DNA of 58,000 nt from JBJXGF01 sp046153015 (GCA_046153015.1 JBJXGF010000407.1:1-58000); one strand, 5' to 3'; shown: positions 40,634-49,821, counted from the first letter of the stretch. Notes: generated by a model not told the origin, from the letters alone. Program-made: numbers and translations.

Positions 40634-43600
40634 GCCTCACCGTCCGAGCGGTGAACGACGCGCCGCAGATCCTCGCGCTCAACCGGACGGCCATCATCGG
40701 GCGGCCGATCCCGCTGGCGGTTTCCGTGACCGACCCCGACACCGCGGCCGAGCGGCTCACGGTCGGCGCCACAGCGGCCCATGGCTCGGTGTCGGGCGCG
40801 TACCCTGAGCTCACCTACACGCCGGGGCCGGGCTTTCGCGGTGACGACACGGTGACGGTGACCGCGTCCGACGGGCTCGTCACCTCCAGCGCCGAGGTCG
40901 TCGTCCGCGTGGTGACCGTGATCGACAACGGCGTCGTCCAGCTCGGCATCAACCCCACCGGTGAGCTCAACGTCGACAGCGGTGATCTCCTGCCCTCCCT
41001 CAACGGGACGAGCGCTGTCGGGCTGCGCTACCTGCCGACCACCGCCGAGGCCACCGCGCCCGGCTGCCTGTGCGAAGGCTGGGGCGTGGCCGACGCCACG
41101 AGCGGCGTGACCGGCTACGCCAATCAGTCAAAAGGCACGGCCAACATCACGCCGGTGTCGATGACGGTGACCTCCTCGACGGCGACTGTCGTGGTCCGCG
41201 TCGGCGACACGTTCCTCGTGACCCACCGCTACCGGCCGTCGACCGCCACCCCGAACCTCTACGAGGACGAGGTGACCATCGAGAACATCTCCGCCGCCCC
41301 GACCGAGGTCCGCTACCGGCGGGTGATGGACTGGGACGTCGAACCCACCGCCTTCACTGAGTACGTGACGATCGTCAAGGGCGACTCGCCGGAGCTGGTC
41401 TTCACCTCCGACGACGGCTTCGCCACCTCCGACCCGCTCGGCGGTCCGAGCTCGATCCGCTTCACCGGCGCCGCCGCCGACGACGGCCCCATCGACCACG
41501 GCGCGCTGTTCGATTTCGCCTTCGGCGCCCTGGCCCCGGGCGCGTCCCGGACCTTCGTGACGTTCTACGGCGCGGCAGGCAACGAGGCGGCCGCCCTGGC
41601 CGCGCTGCGGGCGGTGGGGGCGGAGGCCTACTCGCTCGGCCAGCCGTCCACGCCCGGCGGGGCCGACCTGGGCGAGCCGAACACGTTCGTGTTCGCCTTC
41701 GGGCGGGTCGGCGGCACGCCGGTGTTCAACCGGCCGCCGGTGGCCAACGCCGGCGCCGCCACCACGCCAGCCGGTGCGCCGACGCCGGTGCTGCTGAGCG
41801 GCAGCGACCCCGACGGCGACCCGCTCACGTTCGCGGTGGCGTCCGGCCCGGCGCACGGCGTCCTGTCGGGCACGGCGCCGGCGCTCGTCTACACCCCCGA
41901 CGCGGGCTTCTCGGGTGAGGACACGTTCACCTTCACCGCCTTCGACGGCGAGGTGCTGTCCGCGCCGGCCACCGTGCGTCTCACGGTCCGCCCCGCCGCC
42001 CCGCCGAACCGGCCGCCCGTCCTGGGCGACGATGCGTACACCGTGGCGGAGGACGCCGCCCTGATGGTTCCCGCCCCGGGCGTGTTAACCAACGACTCCG
42101 ACCCCGACGGCGATGCGCTCGCGATCACCGTCTGGGGCGCGGCCGCCCACGGCACGGTCGTCGGCGGCCCCGGCGGGTCGGTCACCTACAACCCGGCGGC
42201 GGACTTCCACGGCGCCGATGCCTTCACCTACACGGCGTCGGACGGTCATGGCCACACGGCCACCGCGACCGTGCGGGTCACGGTGACCCCGGTCAACGAC
42301 CCGCCGCAGGTCACGGCCAGCATCCCGGCCTCGGGGGTCGAGGGCACGCCCATCGCGGTGTCGGCGGCCGGCGCCGACGCGGACGCAGACGCGCTCACGT
42401 TCACCTGGTCCGTCTCCGGCGGCCCGTGCACGCTCACCCCGGTCACGGGGACGGCCGCGAGCCTGGTGTGCACCGACGACGCCGCCGCCGCGCTGGTGAC
42501 CGTCACGGCCTCCGACGGCCACGCGGCCACCCCGCTGACCCGGGAGGTGACCACCCGGAACGCGCCGCCGTCGGTCGCCGTGCGGCCGATCGCCGCTGGG
42601 GGGACCGCCCCGGCGCCGGTGACGGTGGAGGCGGTGGTCTCCGACCCCGCGCGGCCGACGTGCTGCGCTGTTCCATCGACTTCGGCGACGGCACGCCGGC
42701 CCACTCGGTGCTCCCGGCCGGGGGCGTCTGCTCCGCAACGGCGACGGTGCTGGCCGAGGGCCACCCTGACGGTCACCGACGACGACGGCGGTGTGGCCAG
42801 CGGGTTCGGCGACTTCCTCCTGCGTCAGGCCAACCGGCCGCCGACGGTGACGTTGAGCGGGCCGGCCAGCGGCGCCGAAGGCGCACCGCTGGCGGTGAGC
42901 GCGACCGTGGCCGACCTCGACCGTGATTTCGTGGCCGTCTTGTGGACGATGACCGCGAGCGGTCTCGACGCCGGCGGCGTCTGCACGTTGTCGGCCACGA
43001 ACGGTCTCTCGACGAGCGTCCGTTGCACCGACGACGCGACGGTCACGCTGACGGCGTTGGCGGGCGACGGGCAGTCGTCGACGAGCGCCACCACCACGAT
43101 CCTGGTGGGCGACGCGGTCCCGTCGATCGCGTTGGCGCCCGTGGCGATCTCCGGGCCGGCGCCGGCCGAGGTCACCGTCACGGCCGGCGTGAGCGACCCC
43201 GGCGCGAATGACGTGCTGTTCTGCCGGTTCGCCTTCAGCGACGGCGCCGTCCGGATCGCAGACGCGGCCTCCGGCGTCTGCCGGGCGACCGTTCCCGGCC
43301 TCGGCGCCGGCAGCTTCCGGGTCACGGTCACCGTGACCGACGACGACCACGAGTCAGCGACGGCGTCGAGCGAGTTCACCGTGGCGGCCCCGCCGCCGCC
43401 GTCGTCGTGCACGACCGTCAGCGGCGAGGCGTCCCTGGCGGGCAAGCCCTGGCGCCTCGAGGTGGAGAAGGGCCGTGGCGGCGCCCGTCGTGTGGAGGTG
43501 TACGGCCCCAGGCGCCAGCACTGGCACGGCCGGGTCGCCTCGACCACCGGGGTGGACACGACCGCCACCCTGACCACCGCGCCGTCGAAAGAGGGGACGG

Positions 43601-43827
43601 TCCTGACCATCGTCATCGAGGACCGTCACAAGGCCGACCGCTTCTCGGTCAAGGTCACGCGGCGGGGCCGGGTCCTGGCGTCGACCGACGGCTTGCAGAA
43701 GACGTCCCGATCGACCCTGCGGGTCGATCTGTCAGCGTGCCATGCCTGCCCCTGGGAGCCCCACGAGGGCCACGAGGGGCACGAGGGCCACGACGGGCAC
43801 GAGCACTGGGCGCGGCCGCACGACTGA
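40630..43827 (+). CDS. 3' part of the large secreted repeat protein, with His-rich tail
   Basis: A 1065-residue frame that starts SLTVRAVNDAP, the natural continuation of the preceding repeat. After one repeat comes a ~260-residue domain (GCLCEGWGVADATSG, YRRVMDWDVEPTAF, LGQPSTPGGADLGEP) shared by many bacterial surface proteins. More Ig-like repeats follow, then a C-terminal beta domain and a tail HEGHEGHEGHDGHEH that should bind metal ions. Near 42650-42760 the frame locally gives a non-homologous stretch that another frame would correct. A GTG at 40630 overlaps the previous TGA, so coupling would be a formal alternative. Confidence 0.8.
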   Translation: MSLTVRAVNDAPQILALNRTAIIGRPIPLAVSVTDPDTAAERLTVGATAAHGSVSGAYPELTYTPGPGFRGDDTVTVTASDGLVTSSAEVVVRVVTVIDNGVVQLGINPTGELNVDSGDLLPSLNGTSAVGLRYLPTTAEATAPGCLCEGWGVADATSGVTGYANQSKGTANITPVSMTVTSSTATVVVRVGDTFLVTHRYRPSTATPNLYEDEVTIENISAAPTEVRYRRVMDWDVEPTAFTEYVTIVKGDSPELVFTSDDGFATSDPLGGPSSIRFTGAAADDGPIDHGALFDFAFGALAPGASRTFVTFYGAAGNEAAALAALRAVGAEAYSLGQPSTPGGADLGEPNTFVFAFGRVGGTPVFNRPPVANAGAATTPAGAPTPVLLSGSDPDGDPLTFAVASGPAHGVLSGTAPALVYTPDAGFSGEDTFTFTAFDGEVLSAPATVRLTVRPAAPPNRPPVLGDDAYTVAEDAALMVPAPGVLTNDSDPDGDALAITVWGAAAHGTVVGGPGGSVTYNPAADFHGADAFTYTASDGHGHTATATVRVTVTPVNDPPQVTASIPASGVEGTPIAVSAAGADADADALTFTWSVSGGPCTLTPVTGTAASLVCTDDAAAALVTVTASDGHAATPLTREVTTRNAPPSVAVRPIAAGGTAPAPVTVEAVVSDPARPTCCAVPSTSATARRPTRCSRPGASAPQRRRCWPRATLTVTDDDGGVASGFGDFLLRQANRPPTVTLSGPASGAEGAPLAVSATVADLDRDFVAVLWTMTASGLDAGGVCTLSATNGLSTSVRCTDDATVTLTALAGDGQSSTSATTTILVGDAVPSIALAPVAISGPAPAEVTVTAGVSDPGANDVLFCRFAFSDGAVRIADAASGVCRATVPGLGAGSFRVTVTVTDDDHESATASSEFTVAAPPPPSSCTTVSGEASLAGKPWRLEVEKGRGGARRVEVYGPRRQHWHGRVASTTGVDTTATLTTAPSKEGTVLTIVIEDRHKADRFSVKVTRRGRVLASTDGLQKTSRSTLRVDLSACHACPWEPHEGHEGHEGHDGHEHWARPHD

Positions 43828-43860
43828 GGCACACCCGCCCACAACCTGAGCTGGCGATCT

Positions 43861-43899
43861 GCTCGGGGCGCTCGCACCATCGGTGCGGGCGCCCCGAGC
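43861..43899. terminator. Very strong stem-loop between convergent genes
   Basis: GCTCGGGGCGCTCGCACC (43861-43878) pairs with GGTGCGGGCGCCCCGAGC (43882-43899) with one T/C mismatch and a 3-base loop. It lies between the stops of the large secreted protein (43827) and the gamma-glutamyltransferase-like gene (43939). No T-run, so an actinobacterial stem-type, bidirectional terminator is inferred. Confidence 0.75.
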
Positions 43900-43938
43900 C
43901 GCGTCCGGCCGCCGGGTCAGGTCAGCGCTGCGCCTGGC

Positions 43939-45516
43939 TCACCAGGCGGCCACGCCCCCGGTGAGGGCGCGAGGGTCGCTGGCGCCGGCCAGCACGCCGT
44001 CCGCGCCGACCGTGATGCAGTGCGCGTGGCCCCAGTTCCAGCGGGCCGGCGACACCACCGCGTGGCCCCGGGCGGCGAGGCCGGGCGCCCAGGCCGCCGG
44101 GGCGTGGGGCTCCACGACCACCTGGGCCCGGTCGGGCTCGTCCCAGGTGTCGAACAGGTTGGAGTCGGGCGCGGCGAGGACCCAGCGGGGCCCCCACACC
44201 GCGTCGCCCGGTGAGCCGCCGCGGCCGAGCAGCCGGGCGAGCAGCTGCAGCACGATCTGGGGCTGGGAATCGGCGCCCATCGTGCCGAGCACGCTGTGCA
44301 GCGCGCCGTCGGCCTCGGTCACGACGGCGGGGGCGAGCGTGTGCGGCGGCCTCCGGCCGGGCCCGTACTCCGCCGGGTGGCCGGGCGTCAGCGAGAAGCC
44401 CATGCCCCGGTTCTGCAGGAACACCCCGACCGAGGGCACCGCCACATCAGTGCCGAAGCCGGATGCGTTGGACTGGATGAGCGCCACGCCCCGGCGCTCC
44501 TCGTCGACCGCGCAGAGAAAGATCGTGCCGCCGCCCCGGTACGTGTCGCCGAGCACGGCGGCCCGCTCCGGTGAGATCGCCGCCAGCCGGCGTCCGAGCC
44601 GCTCGGGGGCGAGCAGCGCCGCGCCGTCGGCGTGCTCGTGCAGCGCCGCCGGCCGGTCGAACGCGGCGTGGCGGGCGGCCTCGATCAGGAGGTGGGGCCA
44701 CGCCGGGTCGTCCTCGGTGTCGGGCAGGTCGAGCCGTTCGGCCAGCCAGGCGCCGGCCAGGCTGAGATACCCCTGCGAGTTGGGCGGCGGCGTCCACACC
44801 CGCCGGCCCCACACCTCGAGCCCCAGCGGCGCGACCCACTCGGCCTGGGAGCGGGCGAGGTCGGCCTCGCAATACTCGCCCCCGCCCAGCTCGATCAGGC
44901 CCTCGCCGAATTCGCCCCGGTAGAACCCGTCCCGCCCCTGCGCCGCGACGACCTGGAGGCAGCGGGCCACGCCCGGCCGGCGCACCAGCCCGCCGGGGCG
45001 GGGCCGGCCCAGCTCGCCCGGTTCGGCCAGGCCTGCGGCGGCCGCCGCGAGCAGCGGCGAGGCGGGGAACCCGTGACGGGCGGCGTCGAGCGCGGGGGCC
45101 AGCACATCCTCCAGCGCCAGGCGCCCGAAGCGGGTGTGGAGCTCCACCCACCCGTCGACGCAGCCCGGGATCGTCGCCGAGCGGATGTCGCCCTTGAACG
45201 GCATGGCCGTGCGGCCCTCGGCCCGCAGCCGGTCGGGGTCGGCGCCCGAACCGGCCCGGCCCGACGCGTTGAGGCACCAAGGCTCGGCGCCGCCGGGCTC
45301 GGCGACCAGCGCGAACAGGTCGCCTCCCATGCCGCACATGTGCGGCGTGGTGACCGCCAGCAACGCGCTGGCCGCCACCGCGGCGTCGACCGCCGAGCCG
45401 CCGGCCCGCAGCATCGCCGCCCCCGCCGAGGAGGCGAGGTGGTCGACGCTGCACACCATGCCGCGCCGGGCCCACACGGTGGCGTGGGGCGAGGGCGCAG
45501 GCACGGGCGCCATCAT
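43939..45516 (-). CDS. Gamma-glutamyltransferase-like (Ntn) hydrolase
   Basis: A 525-residue protein of the GGT family. MVCSVDHLASSAGAAMLRAGGSAVDAAVAAS and HMCGMGGDLFALV are the conserved large-subunit segments. DTYRGGGTIFLCAVDEE has the Thr at which GGT precursors cleave themselves, though the usual TTH is replaced by TIF. The C-terminal part GSPGDAVWGPRWVLA and SQPQIVLQLLARLL is family-like. No signal peptide is evident, so a cytosolic amidohydrolase relative of GGT is likely. Its ATG at 45516 overlaps the ATG of the divergent FAD-oxidase gene. Confidence 0.88.
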   Translation of the reverse strand: MMAPVPAPSPHATVWARRGMVCSVDHLASSAGAAMLRAGGSAVDAAVAASALLAVTTPHMCGMGGDLFALVAEPGGAEPWCLNASGRAGSGADPDRLRAEGRTAMPFKGDIRSATIPGCVDGWVELHTRFGRLALEDVLAPALDAARHGFPASPLLAAAAAGLAEPGELGRPRPGGLVRRPGVARCLQVVAAQGRDGFYRGEFGEGLIELGGGEYCEADLARSQAEWVAPLGLEVWGRRVWTPPPNSQGYLSLAGAWLAERLDLPDTEDDPAWPHLLIEAARHAAFDRPAALHEHADGAALLAPERLGRRLAAISPERAAVLGDTYRGGGTIFLCAVDEERRGVALIQSNASGFGTDVAVPSVGVFLQNRGMGFSLTPGHPAEYGPGRRPPHTLAPAVVTEADGALHSVLGTMGADSQPQIVLQLLARLLGRGGSPGDAVWGPRWVLAAPDSNLFDTWDEPDRAQVVVEPHAPAAWAPGLAARGHAVVSPARWNWGHAHCITVGADGVLAGASDPRALTGGVAAW

Positions 45517-46930
45517 GGCCCCCGTGAGCGCAACGAGCACGAGCGCCGGCGGGGCGCTGCTCGACCGGCTGGCCGGCATCGTGGGCGCCGCCCACGTGCT
45601 GACCGAGCCCGACGTGACCGCCGGCTACACCCGAGACTGGACCGGCCGGTTCCGGGGCGCCACGCCCGCCGTGGTGCGCCCCGCCGACACCGAGCAGACC
45701 GCGGCGGTGGTGGCCGCCTGCGCCGCGGCCGGCGCGCCGCTCGTGCCCCAGGGCGGCAACACCGGCCTGGTGGGTGGCGGCGTGCCCCTGGCCGGCGAGC
45801 TGGTGCTGAGCCTGCGCCGGCTCACCCGGCTGGACCCCGTCGACCGTCTGGCCTCCCAGGTCACCGCCGGGGCCGGGGTCACGATCGCCGCCCTGCAGGC
45901 CCACGCCTCCGCCGCCGGCCTGGCCTATGGCGTGGACCTCGGCGCCCGCGACAGCGCCACGCTCGGCGGCACGATCGCCACGAACGCCGGGGGGCTGCAG
46001 CTCCTGCGCTACGGCGGAACCCGGGAGCAGCTCGTCGGCTGCGAGGCGGTGCTGGCCGACGGGTCGATCGTGCGCCACCTCGACGGGCTCCTGAAGGACA
46101 ACACCGGCTACGACCTGGGCAAGCTGCTGTGCGGCAGCGAGGGCACGCTGGGGGTGGTGACCGCGGCGAGGGTGAGGCTCCACCCCGCCTACGCCGAGCG
46201 GGTGGCGGCGCTGCTCGCCTTCGCCTCCGTGGAGGCGGCGGTGGCGGCCGTGATGGGCGTGAAGCACCGGCTCGAGTCGCTCGAGGCGGCCGAGCTGTTC
46301 TTCGGCGACGGCCTGGCCCTGGTGTGCGACGCCCTCGGTCTCCCCGCGCCGTTCCCGCAACGCCATCCCGCCTACGTGCTGCTCCAGTGCGCCGCTCATC
46401 ACGACCCGACCGACGAGCTGGCCGCCGCCCTCGGCGAGCTCGACGGCCTGGTCGACGCGGCGGTCGCCGCCGACACGGCCCGGCGCCGGGAGCTGTGGCG
46501 CTACCGGGAAGGCCACACCGAGGCCATCAACTCGCTCGGCGCGCCGCACAAGCTCGACGTGACGATCCCCGCGGCGCGCATCGCCGAGTTCGTGGCCGCC
46601 GCCCCCGCCGTGGTCGCCGCGGCGGCGCCGGCCGCCCGCACGTGGCTCTTCGGCCACGCCGCCGACGGCAACGTCCACGTGAACGTGACCGGCGTGGCCC
46701 CCGAGGACGACACGGTCGACGACGTGGTGCTGCGCTGCGCCGCCTCCTTCGGCGGGTCGATCAGCGCGGAGCACGGCATCGGCACCGCCAAGAAGCCGTG
46801 GCTGCACCTCAACCGGAGCCCGGCCGAGCTGGCCGCGTTCGGCGCCATCAAACGGGCGCTCGACCCCGCCGGGGTCCTCAACCCGAACGTGCTCCTGCCC
46901 GCCGCCGGGACAGGATCGGAGGCCCCGTGA
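45515..46930 (+). CDS. FAD-binding (PCMH) oxidase, glycolate/lactate-dehydrogenase-like
   Basis: A 471-residue flavoprotein. APLVPQGGNTGLVGGGVPL and LKDNTGYDLGKLLCGSEGTLGVVT are FAD-binding segments of the PCMH/VAO fold. The C-terminal oxidase domain carries FGHAADGNVHVNV and ISAEHGIGTAKKPWL, both hallmarks of the GlcD/D-lactate dehydrogenase group. It probably oxidises a 2-hydroxy acid. A GTG at 45524 is an alternative start that would remove the overlap with the divergent gene. It is coupled (GTGA) to the following hydrolase. Confidence 0.93.
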   Translation: MAPVSATSTSAGGALLDRLAGIVGAAHVLTEPDVTAGYTRDWTGRFRGATPAVVRPADTEQTAAVVAACAAAGAPLVPQGGNTGLVGGGVPLAGELVLSLRRLTRLDPVDRLASQVTAGAGVTIAALQAHASAAGLAYGVDLGARDSATLGGTIATNAGGLQLLRYGGTREQLVGCEAVLADGSIVRHLDGLLKDNTGYDLGKLLCGSEGTLGVVTAARVRLHPAYAERVAALLAFASVEAAVAAVMGVKHRLESLEAAELFFGDGLALVCDALGLPAPFPQRHPAYVLLQCAAHHDPTDELAAALGELDGLVDAAVAADTARRRELWRYREGHTEAINSLGAPHKLDVTIPAARIAEFVAAAPAVVAAAAPAARTWLFGHAADGNVHVNVTGVAPEDDTVDDVVLRCAASFGGSISAEHGIGTAKKPWLHLNRSPAELAAFGAIKRALDPAGVLNPNVLLPAAGTGSEAP

Positions 46931-47742
46931 GCGCCGCGCCCGAGCTGCCCTACGAGGTGCACCCCGGCGAGGGGCCCTTCTGCCTGCTCGTGCACGGCAT
47001 CCTCGCCAGCCGGGCCAACTGGCGCCCGAACCTCGCCGCCCTGGGCGCGGTGTGCCGCCCGGTGGTGGTGGAGCTGTGGGGCCACGGCCGGTCGCCCTCC
47101 CCGGACGAACCGGCCGCGTACCGGCCCGACGCCTACGTGGCGCAGTTCGAACGCATCCGGACCGAGCTCGGCGCGCCGCGTTGGCTGCTGGTCGGCCAGT
47201 CGATGGGTGCCGGGCTCACGCTGCGGTACGCGCTCGACCACCCGGAGCGGGTCATCGCCCAGGTGTTCACCAACTCCACCTCCGGCACCTGGCGGCGTTG
47301 GGAGGCCGACCGGGCCCGGCCGATCGTGGCCAAGGACGCCGACGCGTTCCGCAGCCGGGGCCGCGCGGCGCTGGAGGACCACATGTTCAACCCGGCGAAG
47401 GCCCGCCGGGTTGACCCAGAGCTGAAGGCCGAGATGGTGGCGCAGTTCGCCGAGCACGACCCCCACGGCGTGGCCCACGGCATGGTCGAGACGATGTGCG
47501 GGGTGGGCGACGCCGAGCGCTTCGCCGAGATGGCGCCCCCCACGCTGTTGGCGCTCGGCGAGGAGGAGAAGGGGTTCCTGGCCCGCGTGGAGCTGTGCCG
47601 GCGGATCCCGGGCCTGGAGCTGAGCGCGCACCCGGCCGGCCATTCGGTCAACCTGCACGACCCCGCCGGGTTCAACGCCGCGGTCACGGCCTTTTTCAGG
47701 CGCTGGCTGACCGACCCGCCCGCTCGTCCAGGATCTGCCTGA
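46927..47742 (+). CDS. Alpha/beta hydrolase
   Basis: A 271-residue alpha/beta hydrolase from GTG 46927. CLLVHGILASRANWRPNLAAL, VGQSMGAGLTLRYALDHPE with the nucleophile Ser, LLALGEEEKGFLA with the acid residue and HPAGHSVNLHDP with the His are all present. The start overlaps the oxidase stop in GTGA, so a hydroxyacid oxidase and a hydrolase are co-expressed. The 3' end overlaps the convergent GDPD gene by 47 bases, which is unusual for this window. Confidence 0.9.
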   Translation: MSAAPELPYEVHPGEGPFCLLVHGILASRANWRPNLAALGAVCRPVVVELWGHGRSPSPDEPAAYRPDAYVAQFERIRTELGAPRWLLVGQSMGAGLTLRYALDHPERVIAQVFTNSTSGTWRRWEADRARPIVAKDADAFRSRGRAALEDHMFNPAKARRVDPELKAEMVAQFAEHDPHGVAHGMVETMCGVGDAERFAEMAPPTLLALGEEEKGFLARVELCRRIPGLELSAHPAGHSVNLHDPAGFNAAVTAFFRRWLTDPPARPGSA

Positions 47743-48493
47743 GCAGGGTCAACTCGTCGGTGATGATGCCGTCCACGCCGAGATCGAGCAGCCGCTCGAG
47801 CTCGGCCCGGGTGTTCGGCGTCCACACGTGGACCTGGATGCCCCAGCGGCGGGCGGTGCGCAGGAAGCGCCGGTCGGCGACCGGCACGCTGACCCCGAGG
47901 ACCCGGCGCCGCTCCGGCACCTGGGCGGCGTCGCCCTTCGGCCGGGGGACGGGCAGCCCGTAGGAGCGCAGCCGCACCGCCAGCACCCCGAACAGGGTGA
48001 GCGCGCTCGCCGCCTCAGGCCCGAGCGCCCCGCGCAGCCGGCGCAGCCGCTTGGCCGAGAACGACGCCACCAGCACCCGGTCGGCCGCCCCGGCGGCCCG
48101 CAGCGTGGCGATCAGCGGCGCCACCACGCGGTCCTCCTTGGCGTCGATGTTGAGGAACGCGTCGGGCAGGCGGGCCAGCACGTCGCTCAGCAACGGCACC
48201 CTCGCGTCGGTGGGCGCGCCGTCGGGGCCGCGCAGGCGCGCCTCTCGGATCTCGGCGTAGGTGAGCTGCGCCACGAGCCCAGCCCGGTCCGAGACCCGGC
48301 CCAGCCGATCGTCGTGGATCAGCACCACCTGACCGTCGGCGGTGAGGCGGGCGTCGGTCTCGAGATGGGTGTAGCCGAGCCGGACCGCCCGCTCGAAGGC
48401 CTCGAGCGAGTTCTCCGGGGCTTCACGGGCGCCGCCCTGGTGGGCCAGCGCCAACGGAACGGGGTGGTCGAGAAAGCGGCGCGTGGGGCTCAC
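47696..48493 (-). CDS. Glycerophosphodiester phosphodiesterase-like protein with altered HR motif
   Basis: A 265-residue TIM-barrel protein. AHQGGAREAPENSLEAFERAV, LETDARLTADGQVVLIHDDRLGR and VDGIITDELTLLRQIL are GDPD family segments. The usual HR pair (AHRGG) that supports catalysis reads AHQGG, so the Arg is replaced by Gln; the second HD motif is intact. Activity could therefore be reduced or changed. It starts with a GTG that overlaps the stop of the cyclopropane synthase gene, so lipid modification and headgroup turnover may be linked. Confidence 0.88.
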   Translation of the reverse strand: MSPTRRFLDHPVPLALAHQGGAREAPENSLEAFERAVRLGYTHLETDARLTADGQVVLIHDDRLGRVSDRAGLVAQLTYAEIREARLRGPDGAPTDARVPLLSDVLARLPDAFLNIDAKEDRVVAPLIATLRAAGAADRVLVASFSAKRLRRLRGALGPEAASALTLFGVLAVRLRSYGLPVPRPKGDAAQVPERRRVLGVSVPVADRRFLRTARRWGIQVHVWTPNTRAELERLLDLGVDGIITDELTLLRQILDERAGRSASA

Positions 48494-49821
48494 GAGCCCG
48501 GCACGCTGCCAGCCAGGCGCGCGTCGGTCAACTCCGCCCCCTCCCAGCGCTCGGACAGCGGCGCCGCGTCCCAGCGGGGCCGCCAACCGAGCCCCGAGGG
48601 CCCCCGCCCGGGCGGCTGGTTCACGGCCAGGACCTGGTGCACGCCCACCGTGCCCCGCTCGAAGTTCACCGCCGAGCCGGCCATGTAGAGCCGCCACACC
48701 CGGGCGCGGGACAGCCCGACCTCGGCCACCGCCGCCTCCCAGTTCGCCTCCAGGTTGGCCACCCACGCCCGCAGCGTGCGGGCGTAGTGCTCCCGCAGGG
48801 ACTCCTCGTGACGGGCCTCGAACCCGCAGCGCTGCAGCGCCGAGATCACCTGGCCCAGCTCCAGCGCCTCGCCGTCGGGGAACACGTACCGGTTCATGAG
48901 CCCGGGACGCTGGCCCCGCAGGCGGCGCTTGTACGGCGGGCGGGCGATGGCATGGTTCAGCAGCCGGCCCCCGGGCCTGAGCACCTGGGAGAGGTGGGTG
49001 AAGTACTCGGAGAGGCGGGCGGCGCCGACGTGCTCGAACATGCCGATCGAGGACACCGCGTCGAACGGGCCGTCCGACACGTCCCGGTAGTCCTGGAAGC
49101 GGATCTCGACCTTGCCGCCGAGGCCGGCCTCCACGACCCGCTGGCGGGCGAGCTCCACCTGGCGCTGCGAGACCGTGATGCCCACCGCCTCCACGCCGTA
49201 CCGGCGGGCGGCGTGCATCACCATGCCGCCCCACCCACAGCCCACGTCGAGCAGGCGCATGCCCGGCTCGAGGCCGAGCTTGCGGCAGATCAGCTCGTAC
49301 TTCTGCTCCTGGGCCAGGTCGAGCGGGTCGTCGTCGTGCTCGAACACCGCGCACGAGTACGTCATCGTGGGGCCGAGGAACAGGCGGTAGAACTCGTTCG
49401 ACACGTCGTAGTGGTGGGCGATGGCGGCGGCGTCGCGCTCGCGGGAGTGGCGCCGGCCCCGTATCCGAGCCTCCTCGGGGGGCGGGGGCAGCCGGTGCAG
49501 GGCGTCGAGGCCCACCGCCCGGGCCAGCTCGGCGAGACGGGTGGGGCTGAGCTTGACGTCGGCCATGCGGTCCTGCTCGACGAGCGCGGCGTAGAGGTCA
49601 CCCTCGATGTCGAGATCGCCGGCCACGTAGGCGCGTACGAACCCGAGCTCGCCCGGCGCTTGGAGGATGCGGATCAACGCCGCTTTCGAGTTGATCACCA
49701 CGGCGGCCGGCGCGTCGGGCGGACCCAGCTCCGTGCCGTCGTAGGCGCGTATGGCGATGGGGGGATCTTCCCCCAGCAACCCCGCTATGAGCGGCCGCAA
49801 CGACGCCGACGGTGATGCCAT
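48490..49821 (-). CDS. Cyclopropane-fatty-acid / mycolic-acid methyltransferase-family synthase
   Basis: A 443-residue protein with AGGAGGGACC before its ATG. HHYDVSNEFYRLFLGPTMTYSCAVF, LLDVGCGWGGMVMHAARRYGVEAVGITVS (SAM motif) and SIGMFEHVG are diagnostic of the CFA synthase/mycolic-acid methyltransferase superfamily. The N-terminal part before residue 130 and the C-terminal AVNQPPGRGPSGLGW extension are longer than in the core family. It modifies unsaturated acyl chains of phospholipids by SAM-dependent methylation or cyclopropanation. Confidence 0.93.
   Translation of the reverse strand: MASPSASLRPLIAGLLGEDPPIAIRAYDGTELGPPDAPAAVVINSKAALIRILQAPGELGFVRAYVAGDLDIEGDLYAALVEQDRMADVKLSPTRLAELARAVGLDALHRLPPPPEEARIRGRRHSRERDAAAIAHHYDVSNEFYRLFLGPTMTYSCAVFEHDDDPLDLAQEQKYELICRKLGLEPGMRLLDVGCGWGGMVMHAARRYGVEAVGITVSQRQVELARQRVVEAGLGGKVEIRFQDYRDVSDGPFDAVSSIGMFEHVGAARLSEYFTHLSQVLRPGGRLLNHAIARPPYKRRLRGQRPGLMNRYVFPDGEALELGQVISALQRCGFEARHEESLREHYARTLRAWVANLEANWEAAVAEVGLSRARVWRLYMAGSAVNFERGTVGVHQVLAVNQPPGRGPSGLGWRPRWDAAPLSERWEGAELTDARLAGSVPGS

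Noticed and set aside
40630..43827. Second secreted protein as an independent, translationally coupled gene
   Set aside because: It begins in the middle of an Ig-like repeat whose first half ends the upstream frame and lacks a signal peptide, so a frame break in one gene is the better reading, though coupling remains possible.
44447..46807. Very long reverse-strand frame opposite the FAD oxidase
   Set aside because: The plus strand encodes clear PCMH/GlcD motifs with a normal length. The reverse translation is low-complexity and Arg/Gly/Ala-rich.
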